The notes beneath the pieces were generated by a model. That model was not told the DNA's origin. It did no database searches and worked only from the letters and a program-made list of their open reading frames with translations. A stretch of 64,000 bases of DNA from Trogon surrucura (taxonomy: Eukaryota; Chordata; Aves; Trogoniformes; Trogonidae): assembly GCA_020746105.1 (NCBI GenBank), contig CM036618.1:496001-560000 (forward strand), in the 5' to 3' direction. Both the position numbers and the translations under genes were made by a program. This document shows positions 20,732 through 31,639 of this stretch, in pieces. Within the stretch, counting starts at the first letter, position 1. Every line of letters begins with the position of its first letter.

Positions 20732-23348
20732 AGGGCCAGCCAGGGGCCACCACCCGCAAAGGGACGGTCACACTGGCCACGGCCCCTCAGCCAGTGGCTG
20801 CCGCGTGTCGGTGGTGACACTTACGGCCTCTGGATGATGCTGGAAACAACGTTCCTCACCATCCACCCCAGACATTTTGGCCAACGAGCCTGGAACCAGC
20901 GGCTCAGGGGACTCCTCTGCATCTCTGAGGCTCCATCGAGGTGTCTGGACATCCCGAGTCCCATCGCTGCACGCGGCAGAGAAGCACAGCCCCCGTTACT
21001 TTTTGGGAGGGAAAACTCCAGCCCGTCCCCACCGCGAAACAGATGAACATCATGAACGAGCTCGCCCGGACATCTACGTGCAGACGCCACCCGAAGCCCT
21101 CCTGGCTGGTGGCCCTCAATTACATTACTCTGTGAAAACACAGAAATTTTATCCTGTTTCCTGTGTTCTCCACTTGCCTTGAATTTGCCTGATTTTCGCG
21201 TGATTAATCCGAACCAGCACTAATTGTGCAGATTGTCTTTCCGGAAGGATCGTTCCAGGAAACTTATTACGGCGTTGGCCGCTTTTTTTTTTTTCTCTCG
21301 CAGGAGTTTTCGCAGCAGTTGAAGGCGGCACCGCCGCGGTCATCGTGAGAGGACCTTCCACCCCTCTGCTGGCAGCGGCGGATCGCTTTTGCCTCTGAGA
21401 AATCCCGAGGGGCTGTTTTCTTCTCTTTCAAGATGATAAACAGCAGCATTAGTTTCCTAATTAGACGGTGGCCCCTGTAGCTGAATATTCCAACCGGAAT
21501 ACCGCCGGGGCGAGCTGTTCCAACACCGCATTAGCGTGTCCTGCCTCTGGCCAAGTAAGAGATCAGGAGATCACGCACCGAGGAACTTTGGACGACGCGA
21601 TCGGTGGGATTCAATCCTTTAAAGGTTTCCTTCTCTGGACCTTCCCACGCCAACGGGGGAAGACACGAGCTGCTCCTCGGTGGCGGCAGCAAGAAGAGCT
21701 GGAAGAGCACCGAGGGCTCCGCGCTCACTGTGACATTTTATAAGTGGCCACGCAAAAGTCAGCAGAGATAATTTAAATGTTTTTGTGAAGAAAAACCCAC
21801 CCAGCTCATAAAATAAGTGTCCCGCAGGCACTGCCTGTAGTTTTTTTGCCTCTAGGGAGCTGTCGCTGACGCTGAGCCGCGCTGCACAAGCCCGCAGCCC
21901 AGCCCTGAATAGTTTTATACAACACCTGGCTCATGGCAGCAGATATCTGAGATGCTGTCAGGTGTCAAAAACCTAGGGGGAAAAAAAAAAGTTTTCACTT
22001 TGGGCAATATCAACAGGTCCGGACGAAGACTATCCCCTTGTGAACCAGTCTTTCAGGTAAAAGGCATGAATGAGCCCTTGATTAATTACATCAGCTTCTG
22101 CCGGAGCCAGGAGGAGCTGGAGGAAGCCAGCGCCGGTGCCTGGAACCCCTGCAGAGAGAGGTTTGCTTTGTCATGGCTTTTGCCTGCGTCTCCGAAGAAA
22201 AAAGGCGGATGGATAGAGAGCAAATCCAGGTGCTGGAGCGGTACTTTAAAATGAAAAAAATAAAATAAATCCATCAGGACAGTTGATGTACTACTGTAAT
22301 CATGTGTTCGTTACTCCTCGCAGCAGAAAGGAGATCATTTCATCTCTTTGTGCTCCCCTAATTAAAAAAGGAAGGGGGAAGATGAGGAAGCAGATCGAGC
22401 AGATTTTTCCCGGTAACTCGCCGTGCTGCTGTTCCACTTTACGCAGCCCAGAAAAAAAAGAAAGTCAATCTACAAAGCGGGGGGAGGAGAGGCAGCTGCC
22501 AAAGAAATCAGGCGAGAGCTCTCGGCTGAACCATCAAACTTGTTGTGGAGATGAAGAGGAGGCGACTGGACCACCCACAGCAACAGATGGAGTGTTGTGC
22601 CTCTGGTATTTGGCATCGAGCCTCCCTGGAAATGCCGGCTTCTGCTGTCGTTTCTGGAAGTGTTTAAGGGAGATGAGGAGCTTGTTCCTACCTACGGGAT
22701 GGGAAAAAGACGTGTCCTTCTCCCAGGGGAGCTGTAGATCCTTGGTGTGGTCAGGGCTCACATCCTCCAGCACCCAACTCGCTGAAGCTCTGGAGAGAGG
22801 TCACAGCCCATCCCTTCATTGCGTCTCACGGGGGCTCGGGGCTTGCAGTCCTTGTGGCAGCGCCGCAGCCACCAAACACCAACTCAACCAACACTTTCAG
22901 CTCTTCTGCCCCCACTCTGTGACCTCTTCACTCGCCTTCTGGCAGCAGCTCGCTTGGGCGAAGAGGAAGATCGTTCTCAAAGGACACATCCAATGAGCAC
23001 CTGATGAACGCAAGGTGTTTGTTAAAATCCGTTGGGGTTTTGCGATGCATTGTCAGCGCTGGGAAGTTTATTTCCGTGTTTGCTTCGTTTTGAAAAGCAG
23101 ACCCGTCCATCTGCCAAAGGTACCTGACGTTAATATTCACGATCTTCCCTACCCGGAATATGAGAAAACATCGCCTCCGGCTTGGTGACGCCGTGCGACA
23201 GCACTTGTCGTCTTCTAAAGGAATAAACAGCCCTGCCCTGCAGCGAGGCCAGGGCTCATCTTCGCTGAGAAGGACCGAGGGGAGGCTCCATCCGAGACAC
23301 CCAACGCCCAGCGGGATTCCCCACGGAGCACCAAGAGGTCCATGTGAA
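20732..23348. other. Interior of DTNB intron 19781-25941, single-copy
   Basis: About 2.6 kb with no recognised repeat or exon. AT-rich islands with taatta words (21195-21240, 21440-21470, 22080-22095) and simple A tracts (21978-21990, 22240-22262) are present. The longest open frame (22283-22996, 237 codons) has no recognisable domain. Confidence 0.45.
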
Positions 23349-23400
23349 GAATCATAGAACGACTTGAGTTGGAAAGGACCTTAAAGATCATCTAGTTCCG
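23349..23400 (-). mobile_element. CR1 LINE 3'-tip fragment
   Basis: Reads aatcatagaacgacttgagt and ggaaaggaccttaaagatc, only the last ~50 bp of a CR1. Confidence 0.8.
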
Positions 23401-23596
23401 ATAAGAGCTGCTGCCCGCCGGCTCGCTCTGTCCCCAAGCAGGGTATGTCCTTGCCAGCACACGGAGGAGAGGTGCATTTTCTGTCTTTTTTCTTTTTTTC
23501 TCAGTAAGAAGAATATACAATACGATGTCCATCTCCAGAAACATGAACCATGTTCAGAAACAACCTCCATGTCTGCGAGAGGTGCCCGAGGAGTCA

Positions 23597-23990
23597 GAGA
23601 ACCAGAGACTCCTCCAGGTTGGGAAAGCCCCCTGGGATCAGCGAGTCCAACCCCTGACCCTGCTCTGCAAAGCTCACCCCTAAACCATCTCCCCAACCCC
23701 ACATCTCAACGGCCTTTCAACACCTCCAGGGACGGGGACTCAGCCCCTCCCTGGGCAGCCTGTGCCAAGCTCTGGCTGCTCTTGCTGGGAGAGATTTCTC
23801 CTCCTGCCCAGGGGAACCCTGCCCTGGTGCAGTTTGCAGCCGTTCCCTCGGGTTCTGTCACCAATTCCCCGGGAGCAGAGACCAGCCCCAACCTCTCCAC
23901 CCCGTCCTGTCAGGCAGGTGCAGGGTGAGGAGGCCTCTCCTCAGCCTCCTCTTCCTCAAACTCAACAGCCCCAGCTCCTGCCATCACTCC
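23597..23990 (-). mobile_element. CR1 LINE, young group P, 5' truncated
   Basis: Near-identical to 12061-12465. It ends at gccccagctcctgcc and is followed at once by the foldback at 24001-24072. Confidence 0.95.
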
Positions 23991-24000
23991 AGCATCTCAA

Positions 24001-24072
24001 GATCTCTCTTGTGTCGAGGTGCCCAAAACTGGACGCAAGTCAAGTTTTGGGCACCTCGACACAAGAGAGATC
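24001..24072. repeat. Foldback: 30-bp perfect arms, 12-nt loop
   Basis: 24001-24030 (gatctctcttgtgtcgagg...) is the exact reverse complement of 24043-24072. The loop is ggacgcaagtca. The wording of the arm (gtgcccaaaactggac) resembles an upstream part of CR1, so this may be a CR1 5' break that folded back on itself. Confidence 0.95.
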
Positions 24073-25019
24073 AAGGGCTTCCCTCACCCTGAGATGGTCC
24101 CTGAAGGTAAAAACCCCTTTTGCCAAGTTTCTTGACATCAGACTGACAGTCATGTCTTTGCTCGCTGACCTCCAGCCCCCCCAAGAGCCAAACCCCTCCA
24201 GTATCTGAGGAAGAGGCACCAGGGTATGGGACAAATTTCTGGTTGTTTTCCAAGCGTGGAGCCCTTCTCGAGCCAACAACGACTTCGACATGGAAAAGTT
24301 TTTACTTTTTTGAAACGCGTGACTGTAAAACTTTATTTATTTTTTTTTTTTTAAGAAAGCAACAGCAGCTAAGTATAAACTCACACTACCTACTGGAGAA
24401 TAAAAATATGTATGTCAACTGCTGCCCTCATTTTCCACGAAGCACGAGAAGTTGTATTATTCACAAGTGGACAACCTACCCGCTTGATCCAGCCACAGCC
24501 AAGGGACCGGAGGAGAAGGCGGACGGAGGACACAGCTGAAACTAACCGATAACCCAGCGCTTCTGACGTCTGCTTAGGGAGCAGGTGGGATTTCTCCCAA
24601 ACACAGAGGGGAGTAACACGTAGAAAAGGTGCAAAAGGAGCGCTGACTGTTGGAGCCAGATCTCCTCTCCTCTTTCCACCAGAACAGCCCTGAATTGCAC
24701 CATTTCAGCGCTCTTTCTGCCGGCAGAGAGCTGGGGAATGCTCTGAATAAGTGGGCTGCTGCTTTCCTTGCTCTCGGCCATTCAACTGCTTTCCTCCTCT
24801 TGCAAATCACAGTTCAACCACCACATTTGTAAACCTGACTGGGTTTGAATGTCTACCTGTTAAATTACTTGTGGGTGTCGCTCTCTGGAAGATCCCTGCC
24901 CCGGAGGGAAGACCATCATCACAGAAACGATTTCATGAAGTTGTAAAGATTAAAGATGTGCCCTGGAAAGTTGTTGCCTCACTATTGGCAAGTTGTCCAC
25001 AGAACCATCAAACCACAGG
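24073..25019. other. DTNB intron, single-copy part
   Basis: No exon is recognised. A T-run at 24335-24352 is the only simple tract. 24073-24210 may be diverged internal CR1 sequence (ccctgagatggtccctg) but the match is weak. Confidence 0.4.
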
Positions 25020-25723
25020 GTTGGAAGGGACCTCCAGAGATCACCCAGTGCCACCCCCTGCCAGAGCAGGGTCACCCAGGGCAGCCACACAGGAACGCGT
25101 CCAGGCGGGTTGGAAAGTCTCCAGAGCAGGAGACTCCACACCCTCTCTGGGCAGCCTGGGCCAGGGCTCCGGCACCCGCACGGGGAAGAAGTTTCTCCTC
25201 ATGTTGAGGTGGAACTTCCCATGTTCTAACTGAAACCCATTATTCCTTGTCCTATTGCTGGGCACCACTGAGAAGAGATTTTCAAGTCCCTTCATCATCC
25301 TCGTAGCTCTCCGTTGGACTCTAAGAGTCCAACGGAGAGCTACGAGGATGATGAAGGGAGGAGGTCCCAAGGAGACTCCACACCCCCTCTGGGCAGCCTG
25401 GGCCAGGGCTCTGGCACCCGCACAGGGAAAAAGCTTTTCCTCATGTTTTTGTGGAACCATCAAGTCCAACCGTGAACCCAGCACCACCATGGCCACTAAA
25501 CCATGTCCCCAAGTGCCACGTCTACATGGTTTTTGAACACCTCCAGGGATGGTGACTCCACCCCTGCCCTGGGTAGCCTGTGCCAGTGCCTCACCACTCT
25601 TCCAGTGAAGAATTTTTCCTAATATCCAACCTAAACCTCCCCTGGTGCAACTTGAGGCCGTTTCCTCTTGTCCTGTCACTTGTTGCTTCATTCTTCCTTG
25701 CCCAGCTGATGCTCAGGCTGCCA
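25020..25723 (-). mobile_element. Chimeric CR1 unit, copy B (inverted relative to copy A)
   Basis: Reads in reverse the same parts as copy A, in the same order, from ggttggaagggacctccag at the left to the non-CR1 leader (reverse of ggcagcctgagcatcagc) at 25705-25723. It carries the same internal joins and foldback. Unlike copy A, its 3' tip has a diverged tail. Its right end abuts another minus CR1. Confidence 0.9.
25287..25359. repeat. Foldback in chimeric CR1 copy B: 36-bp perfect arms, 1-nt spacer
   Basis: 25287-25322 is the exact reverse complement of 25324-25359, with a single a between. Same sequence as the foldback in copy A apart from the centre. Confidence 0.97.
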
Positions 25724-25899
25724 TGAGCAGGGACATCCCCCACCAGATCAGGCTGCTCTGAGCCTTGTCCCACCTGACCTGGGATGTCTCCAGGGATGGG
25801 ACCTCCACCACGTCTCTGGGCAACCTGTGCCAAGGTCTCACCACCCTCATGGTAACAAATGTCTCCCTTCCACCTGGTCTGAACCTTCCCTCTCTCAGG
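25724..25899 (-). mobile_element. CR1 LINE fragment ending 42 bp from a DTNB splice donor
   Basis: Reads gcagggacatcccccaccag, then gggatgtctccagggatgg, gcaacctgtgccaaggtctc and tggtctgaaccttccctc, the reverse of a CR1 3' part. It lacks the tail 8-mers at the left, where copy B joins it. The donor of the exon at 25942 lies 42 bp to the right. Confidence 0.85.
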
Positions 25900-25941
25900 T
25901 GGCTTGTGCCCAGACGCGGTTCTGCTCCGTGGGACAGTCAC

Positions 25942-26101
25942 CTTGGGTGAAGGCTTCCTGCACGTCTCCCCCGACGCCTGCGAGCGAGTCCTGCGGGCCA
26001 TGCGTCGGCGTCGAGCCGGCGGAGGTGGACCTGACGGGCATGGGCATGGGCCGGCCGGCGCCGTGGGTGGGCGAGGAGTGCGCCGAGCCTGCCGCCTGCG
26101 C
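25942..26101 (-). CDS. DTNB: DTNB coding exon (third from last), proline/serine-rich linker after the coiled coils
   Basis: On the minus strand this 160-bp exon lies between an acceptor ending in cccgtgcag and a donor AAG|gtgact. It encodes 53 residues plus one base, starting [16 protein letters not shown] and continuing through [16 protein letters not shown] to [12 protein letters not shown]. This matches, residue by residue with few changes, the stretch after the second coiled coil of vertebrate beta-dystrobrevin as I recall it. Beta-dystrobrevin is a cytoplasmic adaptor of the dystrophin-associated complex, mainly in brain, kidney and liver; its coiled coils bind dystrophin isoforms and it also binds syntrophins. 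This linker is thought to be unstructured. The exon ends in phase 1, and the leftover G completes a Gly codon with the next exon (19691-19780). A CR1 copy ends about 42 bp downstream of the donor. The exon is GC-rich with many CpGs, unlike the nearby intron. Confidence 0.93.
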
Positions 26102-27041
26102 CTGCACGGGAGACACGAGACACAGTTCCCAGGTTTTAAACTTTCATCTAAAAATATTAAAAAAAAAAAAAAAAAAAAAGAAAAGAGAAATGCATGAGGA
26201 AAGGCGTTTCGCCAAACATTCTCAGTCTGAGTAACGACGGGGAGATGTTGCTGGAGGACCCCGTGGTGGTGGCGCCCGTGGTACCCACAGCTCTGCTGCC
26301 GCTGGACCCGACCCACGGCCTCAGTGCCGTGCGCCCACCGCGCCGCCGGTCAAACCTCGAGGTGGAAAAAAAAACCCCCAGGAAGGCAGGGAGTGACCTC
26401 AGAGGGACCCGTCAGCTGCCTGGCGTCTGCTCGCCCTTCCCACAGGCACCTGGGGGAAAGCTCAGAGCTCCACCGAGGCTCTGCTGAAGGTCCGCCCCCT
26501 ATTAAAATTTATTTTAATCTATTTTATATAATTTTATTTGATATTTTCTTCCAGCCTCGCCCCTGTCGTGCCACTCCAAGAGCTCTGCCAGTGGCTCTGC
26601 ACTGCGAGTGCCGGTGCCTTCCTGGAGCAGGCTTCTGGCGCTCCCCTCCAGCTCTCCAGGGACAGCGAGTGACGGTCCCAAGGGTCTCCCAGGTACCGCC
26701 TGCGGACTCGGAGTCTGCTGAATTTAAGGGCAAATCGCAAACAACTCGAGAATTGTTTTCTCCCCGTGCTTTGAAGGCTCAGAGAGAACTGCAGCAATAT
26801 TCATGCGGGCAAAACTCCCACTGGCTCCACAGAAGATGCTTTGAGAAGCCCCCGGCGATGGCTGCTCGGCAGTGGGCAGGGACACTCCCTCAAAACCAAT
26901 CCCACACGCAGGGCGCGAACACGGCACCGCGTCCCCCCCGCAAACACCTGCCTGGCTGGTACCTTCGCTTTGTCACCTTTTATTGAGCCACTTCTTCGGT
27001 GGCTCCCTTTGACGTGCATCGGTTACCGGGGCAACCCGGCT
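26102..27041. other. DTNB upstream intron, single-copy part
   Basis: Starts at the acceptor of the exon at 25942-26101. There is a poly(A) run at 26159-26179 on the plus strand and an AT-rich stretch at 26500-26550. The exon for the preceding coiled coil was looked for and not found. Confidence 0.45.
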
Positions 27042-27396
27042 GGCACAGCAGCTGTGACACTGCCAGCACCCCAGTGACACCACTGGTGACACCGCCGGCT
27101 GTCGGCAGCACGGTGATACAATTGGCAGCCCAGTGATGGCTGGTGACACCGTCGGCAGCACAGTGACATCATCGGCCGCCCGGAGATGGTGCCAGTGGCT
27201 TCGTGACACAGCCGGCAGCCCGGTGATGGTGCCAGCAGCCCTCTGACACCACCGGCAGCCTGGTGACACCATTGCCAGCCCAGTGACACTGCTGGCAACC
27301 TGGTGACACCGTCTGCAGCCCAGTGCCAGTGCCAGCAGTCCAGTGACGGTGCCAGCAGCCCGATGACACTGCTGGCAGCCCGGTGACACTGCTGCA
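27042..27396. repeat. Minisatellite, ~24-bp unit
   Basis: About 15 degenerate units built on cagcccagtgacaccgctgg / cagcccggtgatggtgcc. The 24-bp period is a multiple of 3, so frames stay open, but no protein is implied. Confidence 0.9.
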
Positions 27397-30285
27397 GTCA
27401 GTCCTGGCGCTGCCGGAGGGCACGGTGCCCGTGGCGGCAGGTTTTGCCGGTGCCCTCTGCAAGGTCCTGCCTCCCATGGGAGCACCCGGGACGGCCACGG
27501 CTCCGGCTGGTCCCAAGCTGATGCGCTCGCTGACATGGAAACCGAGGCTGCCACCTGTAAAATTGTCCTTCTGAAAGCGCCTTAACGACGAGGGGGGATT
27601 AGAAGGAGCAAAACGCTCTCGTGTCCGCAGGGGAAGGGCTGCAGGAGGGCAAGGAAAGTAAAATCCAGAGCAAATGAGGGATGCGCAGGTTGGGGCTGAC
27701 ACCCGGGAGGAAACCCAGCGCCCGGAGCTCTCCTTTCCCGGGAGGGAGCTGGGCGAGGGTTGGGAATATTTTCTGTTTTCTCATTCCCGGGGTTTCACCT
27801 CTCCCCGCAGGACCTCGGCGCAGGCGCGGCTCACCCCTGAGACCTTCGGGCCGTGGCAGCCGCGGCAGGGACTGCGAACGAGAAGCCACCCCGAGGTTTT
27901 GCGACGTGGAAAAAAGGCACAAGCTCAAGTAACAGAGCGAGAGCTGTCTACCTTTGTGTTCTTAGAGTAAGTGCCCAAGCAGTTGAATTTGGTTTTCTTT
28001 CAGTTTTTTTTGAACCGCTGGGCACGCAGCTGGGCGACGTCGATTTGCATAGCGCAGCCACCCGAGCGGAGGGGCCGGGACTGTCCCTCCCCGGCATGTG
28101 ACGATGCGGTTCCTGGAAACCGAAGTGACTTTGCGAACAGCTCAGGTCAGGTCGTGCACGGACGGCGTATCGCGACGTATTGCGATGTGGAGCTGCTGTG
28201 GGGTCCCTGCCGTCCTCTGCTCACGCACTGCGACCCGACGCCATAAACCCCACAGCAAGTCCACGTGTCGGCCCCCACAGCGACCCAACGCGATGCGCCC
28301 CACGGCACTCGGCAGCTGGAGGAGGATCTGAAAGTTTTCGGTTCAGTGAAGGCTTGAAAATCACCTTTATGAGAAACCCAGCCTGAGGGAAACATCGCTG
28401 CGGCTCAGGACACCCCAGGCTCCAGTTCCCAGACCTGTACTGGGACATCATGGGCTCCAGTTGCTGTACTGGGACCCCTCAGGCTCCAGTTGCTGTACAG
28501 GTGGGCTGGCCCCAGCAGGTGACCAAGCACCCGCCAGCCACTCGTGCAGTCCCCGCCAGTGGGATGGGGAAGAGAAGAGGAAAAGCCAAAGCAAGAAAAA
28601 CTCATGAGCAGACCCGGACTGGACCTCCTCGCCCAGGGAGAGACGCACCTCTCGCTCCCGGCCTGGAAGATGAAGGAGAAAGCAACCCCTGGCCAACACC
28701 GACACTGAACCTCCTTGTGCAGTGCCCACCAGCAGCTGGGTGGAAACGCCGCAGTCTGGGCTCCACCGGCACACGGAGGCTGGCAGGGGTTGCTCCGAGG
28801 CTCTCCATCTTTGCATGTCTAGGAGGAAAGAAAGAATCCGATCTCCTTACGGACAGTTTCTTGGGAGATCTCTCTGAGGCCACTGTCCCCGTGAGGTGGT
28901 CACATTCTTCATGAGTGGAGACAACACCTGACCAGGTCTAGAATGGGACAGGAGCCACACAAAGCTCTCTGGGCTGGGCTGAACAAAGAGCTGGATCGCT
29001 TTGGGGATGACGACTCCCTTCTGCTCATGGCAGAACCTGCCACGGATCGAGCATTGATAGAGCTTCCCCAGGTCCATGCAGACACGGGCCACCAAGGGCG
29101 TGAAGAACAGCGGCCACCATCGCTGCAGAACCTGAACCCCGAAGTGGCGCTGGCACCACGGGCACAACGGATGGAAAGGAAGGAAGGTTGAGTCCAAAGC
29201 AAAGCTGTGATGGTGCAGTCGCCAAAGCACACGTCAGCGAACACGGGCTCAACCTCAGCAGCAACCCCGGGGTGTGTGGGAGGTGTTCACTACTGACATA
29301 TTTCGGGTAACGCTCGCTGAACACACTCTGCAGGTGATGCCGGAGCAAAAAATACGCAGCGCTGGGTGCCCTCCTGGAGTACACACAGACAAACACCCGT
29401 GGGAGAGGGAACGGGCGCTTCTCAGGGTCAGGGCGGAGCGTGGGTCTCCAGCACCTGGTTTTTCTCTAATACCAGATAAAATAAAATTGAAAAATTAAGA
29501 TGAAAGAAAACTCTTTTACATACCGATGTTTCTCTTGCACTTTATATAGTAACACATCGTCTGAACACGCTCTCGTGTTTTCCCTCTGCACCAACCCATG
29601 AGTCCTGTGGACAAAGGACGCAGGAGGAACGACGGCACCGGGCTTCTAATTGTGACGCGTGTCCACACGGAGAGTAGATATAAGAGCAGGTGAGCCATTA
29701 TTCGTACGTTACTTGTACATTATTTGTATGTTATTTGCACAGCACGTGGCCTGCGGGGCCCCAATGGCCTCTGCAGCCACGAGGACCCCAGAGGTTGACC
29801 CGAAGGAGGACCCTGGAGGACACCAGTCAGGGCCCAGGACAGGGTGGTGACAGCAAACCTCGCCCGCAGCTGGGCTCACGCTGCGTGTCATGAAACCAGC
29901 CCTGTCCTAGAAAGCGCTTCTATCTGCTGAGAAAGCGAGAAAGACACCTGGGGCGGCCGCGGGGGGAGCAGTGCTGGGCCCTGCCACCACGGCAGCCATG
30001 GTGGGCCCACGGGGCTAGGCCTGGGAAGACATGGTGCAGGGGGTAGCTGTGCCTCTGGGGGTGGGAGGCGAAGCGGGACAGCCAAGGGACAGCACGTGAC
30101 AGGTCACGGTTACCCTCGGGGACAGTCCCTGAGGCTGAACGAGACGGTGTCGCTGAGTGGGGACCGTAGATTCAGCCTCGCAACCGTCCTCCTCTGGAGG
30201 CTGGAGGCAAAGGGAGGGACAGGAGGAATGAGCCAAAGTCCAACCAACACTGGGGCTGAGGCTGCTCCCCTGCCTTCTGAAGCTG
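27397..30285. other. DTNB upstream intron, 2.9 kb with no recognised repeat family
   Basis: 28060-28330 is rich in CpG. A short tandem pair based on ggctccagttgctgtactgg lies at 28420-28500. At 28847-29396 two overlapping minus frames of 123-127 codons are open together, but nothing was recognised. A 24-bp stretch with three ttatttgta-like words lies near 29700. Confidence 0.4.
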
Positions 30286-30945
30286 TTAAAGTTCAACACG
30301 AGGTTCTGCAAGGCCCAGGGCAAGGTGCTGGCCCCGGCTCGGGGCAATCCCAAGCCCAGAGCCAGGCTGGGGAGGAGGGGATGGAGAGCAGCCCCCCAGA
30401 GAAGGGCTGGGGGGGCTGGGGCTGAGACCCCCCTGCAGCTCTGTGCTCAGCTCTGGGGCCCTCAGCACCAGAAGGACGCGGAGCTGTTGCAGCGGGTCCC
30501 AAGGAGGCCACCAAGATGCTCAGGGGGCTGGAGCAGCTCCCTGTGAGGACGGGCTGGGAGAGCTGGGGCTGCTCAGCTGCAGAAGAGAAGCTCCCAAAGG
30601 GGAGACCTCGGAGCGGCCTCCCCGTGCCTGAAGGGGCTGCAGGGAAGCTGGGGAGGGACTCTTGGTCAGGAAGTGTAGGGATAGGGCAAGGCGCAACGGT
30701 TTCCTACTGAAAGAGAGATTAGGAAGAAATTCTCCACCATGAGGGCGGTGAGAGCCCAGCCCGGGCTACCCAGAGCAGCTGTGGCAGCCCCTCCCCGGCA
30801 GTGCCCAAGGCCAGGCTGGACGGGGCTGGTAGTGCCCTGGGCTGGCGGGAGGGGTCCCTGCCCAGGGCAGGGGCTGCAACTCGATGGGCTTTAAGGTCCT
30901 CTCCACCCCAAACTGGTCCATGATGGTTTGAGGATTCTAGCAGAG
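30286..30945 (+). mobile_element. CR1 LINE, group R, 660 bp
   Basis: Starts upstream at ttaaagttcaacacgagg (the stretch that in intact elements follows the reverse transcriptase) and passes ggggcaatcccaagcccag, ccctcagcaccagaagg and agcagctccctgtgagg to a worn 3' end (aactggtccatgatgg). Related to the minus copies at 44940, 46245 and 55377. Confidence 0.93.
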
Positions 30946-31639
30946 CCTGTGCTGGGGCTGTTGTTTCAGCGCCTTCACTCCCCAGCACGGGCAAGTTCTT
31001 CTGCAGCTCTGCTGGGCGGGGAGATGGGTCTAGTGAGGAGCGTGCGGGGTCCTGCTCCCCCACGGCCACTGCAGAGCTCATGGGATGGGAAACTTGGGGA
31101 TGCCTTTTGCAAACAGAGCAGCAGCAGCTCTGAGCAGGTTTGTAAACCCCTCTCTGACTCTCCTGGAGTCCCAGCCTTAGAAAATCCTGGGAATTACTGG
31201 CTCGCTGCATGCTCTTCCTGCAAAGTGCACTAGGGAGGACACAGAAGATGGATCTCAATTCAGAAAAAACAACGAAGGAAACCTCTGACCCAGCTCCTGA
31301 AATGTTTGGGAACTGACTGATATTTATTGGCCCCAGCTTGTCAAGTCTCGTATACAAGAGTTCTGAGGTTTAACCTAAAAACCCCTTAATGCTTCCTGGA
31401 GAGCAGAGGCAGAGCTCTGGCCTCTGCACCAAAACCACTTCCACGGAGGCGCAGGAAGCAGCGAACGCGAGAGCTTTTAGCAGGTATGCGAAATGCTGCT
31501 GCACCGGCACCTCCCCTGTCCCAGCAGCTTAACAGGATCTCCCCCAGCTCTCTGGTGACCTGCTGCCCAATATTCTGCAGCCACCACCACCGAGGAGGGT
31601 TTCAAAGGAGATGAAAAAAAGCACCGAAAAATTCAGGTC
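30946..31639. other. Intron, single-copy
   Basis: No exon or repeat recognised. Confidence 0.4.

Noticed and set aside
27397-27575. Possible exon with an acceptor-like site (caattttacag) on the minus strand
   Set aside because: The translation does not match the dystrobrevin segment expected at this point in the gene, and no suitable donor with the right phase was seen.
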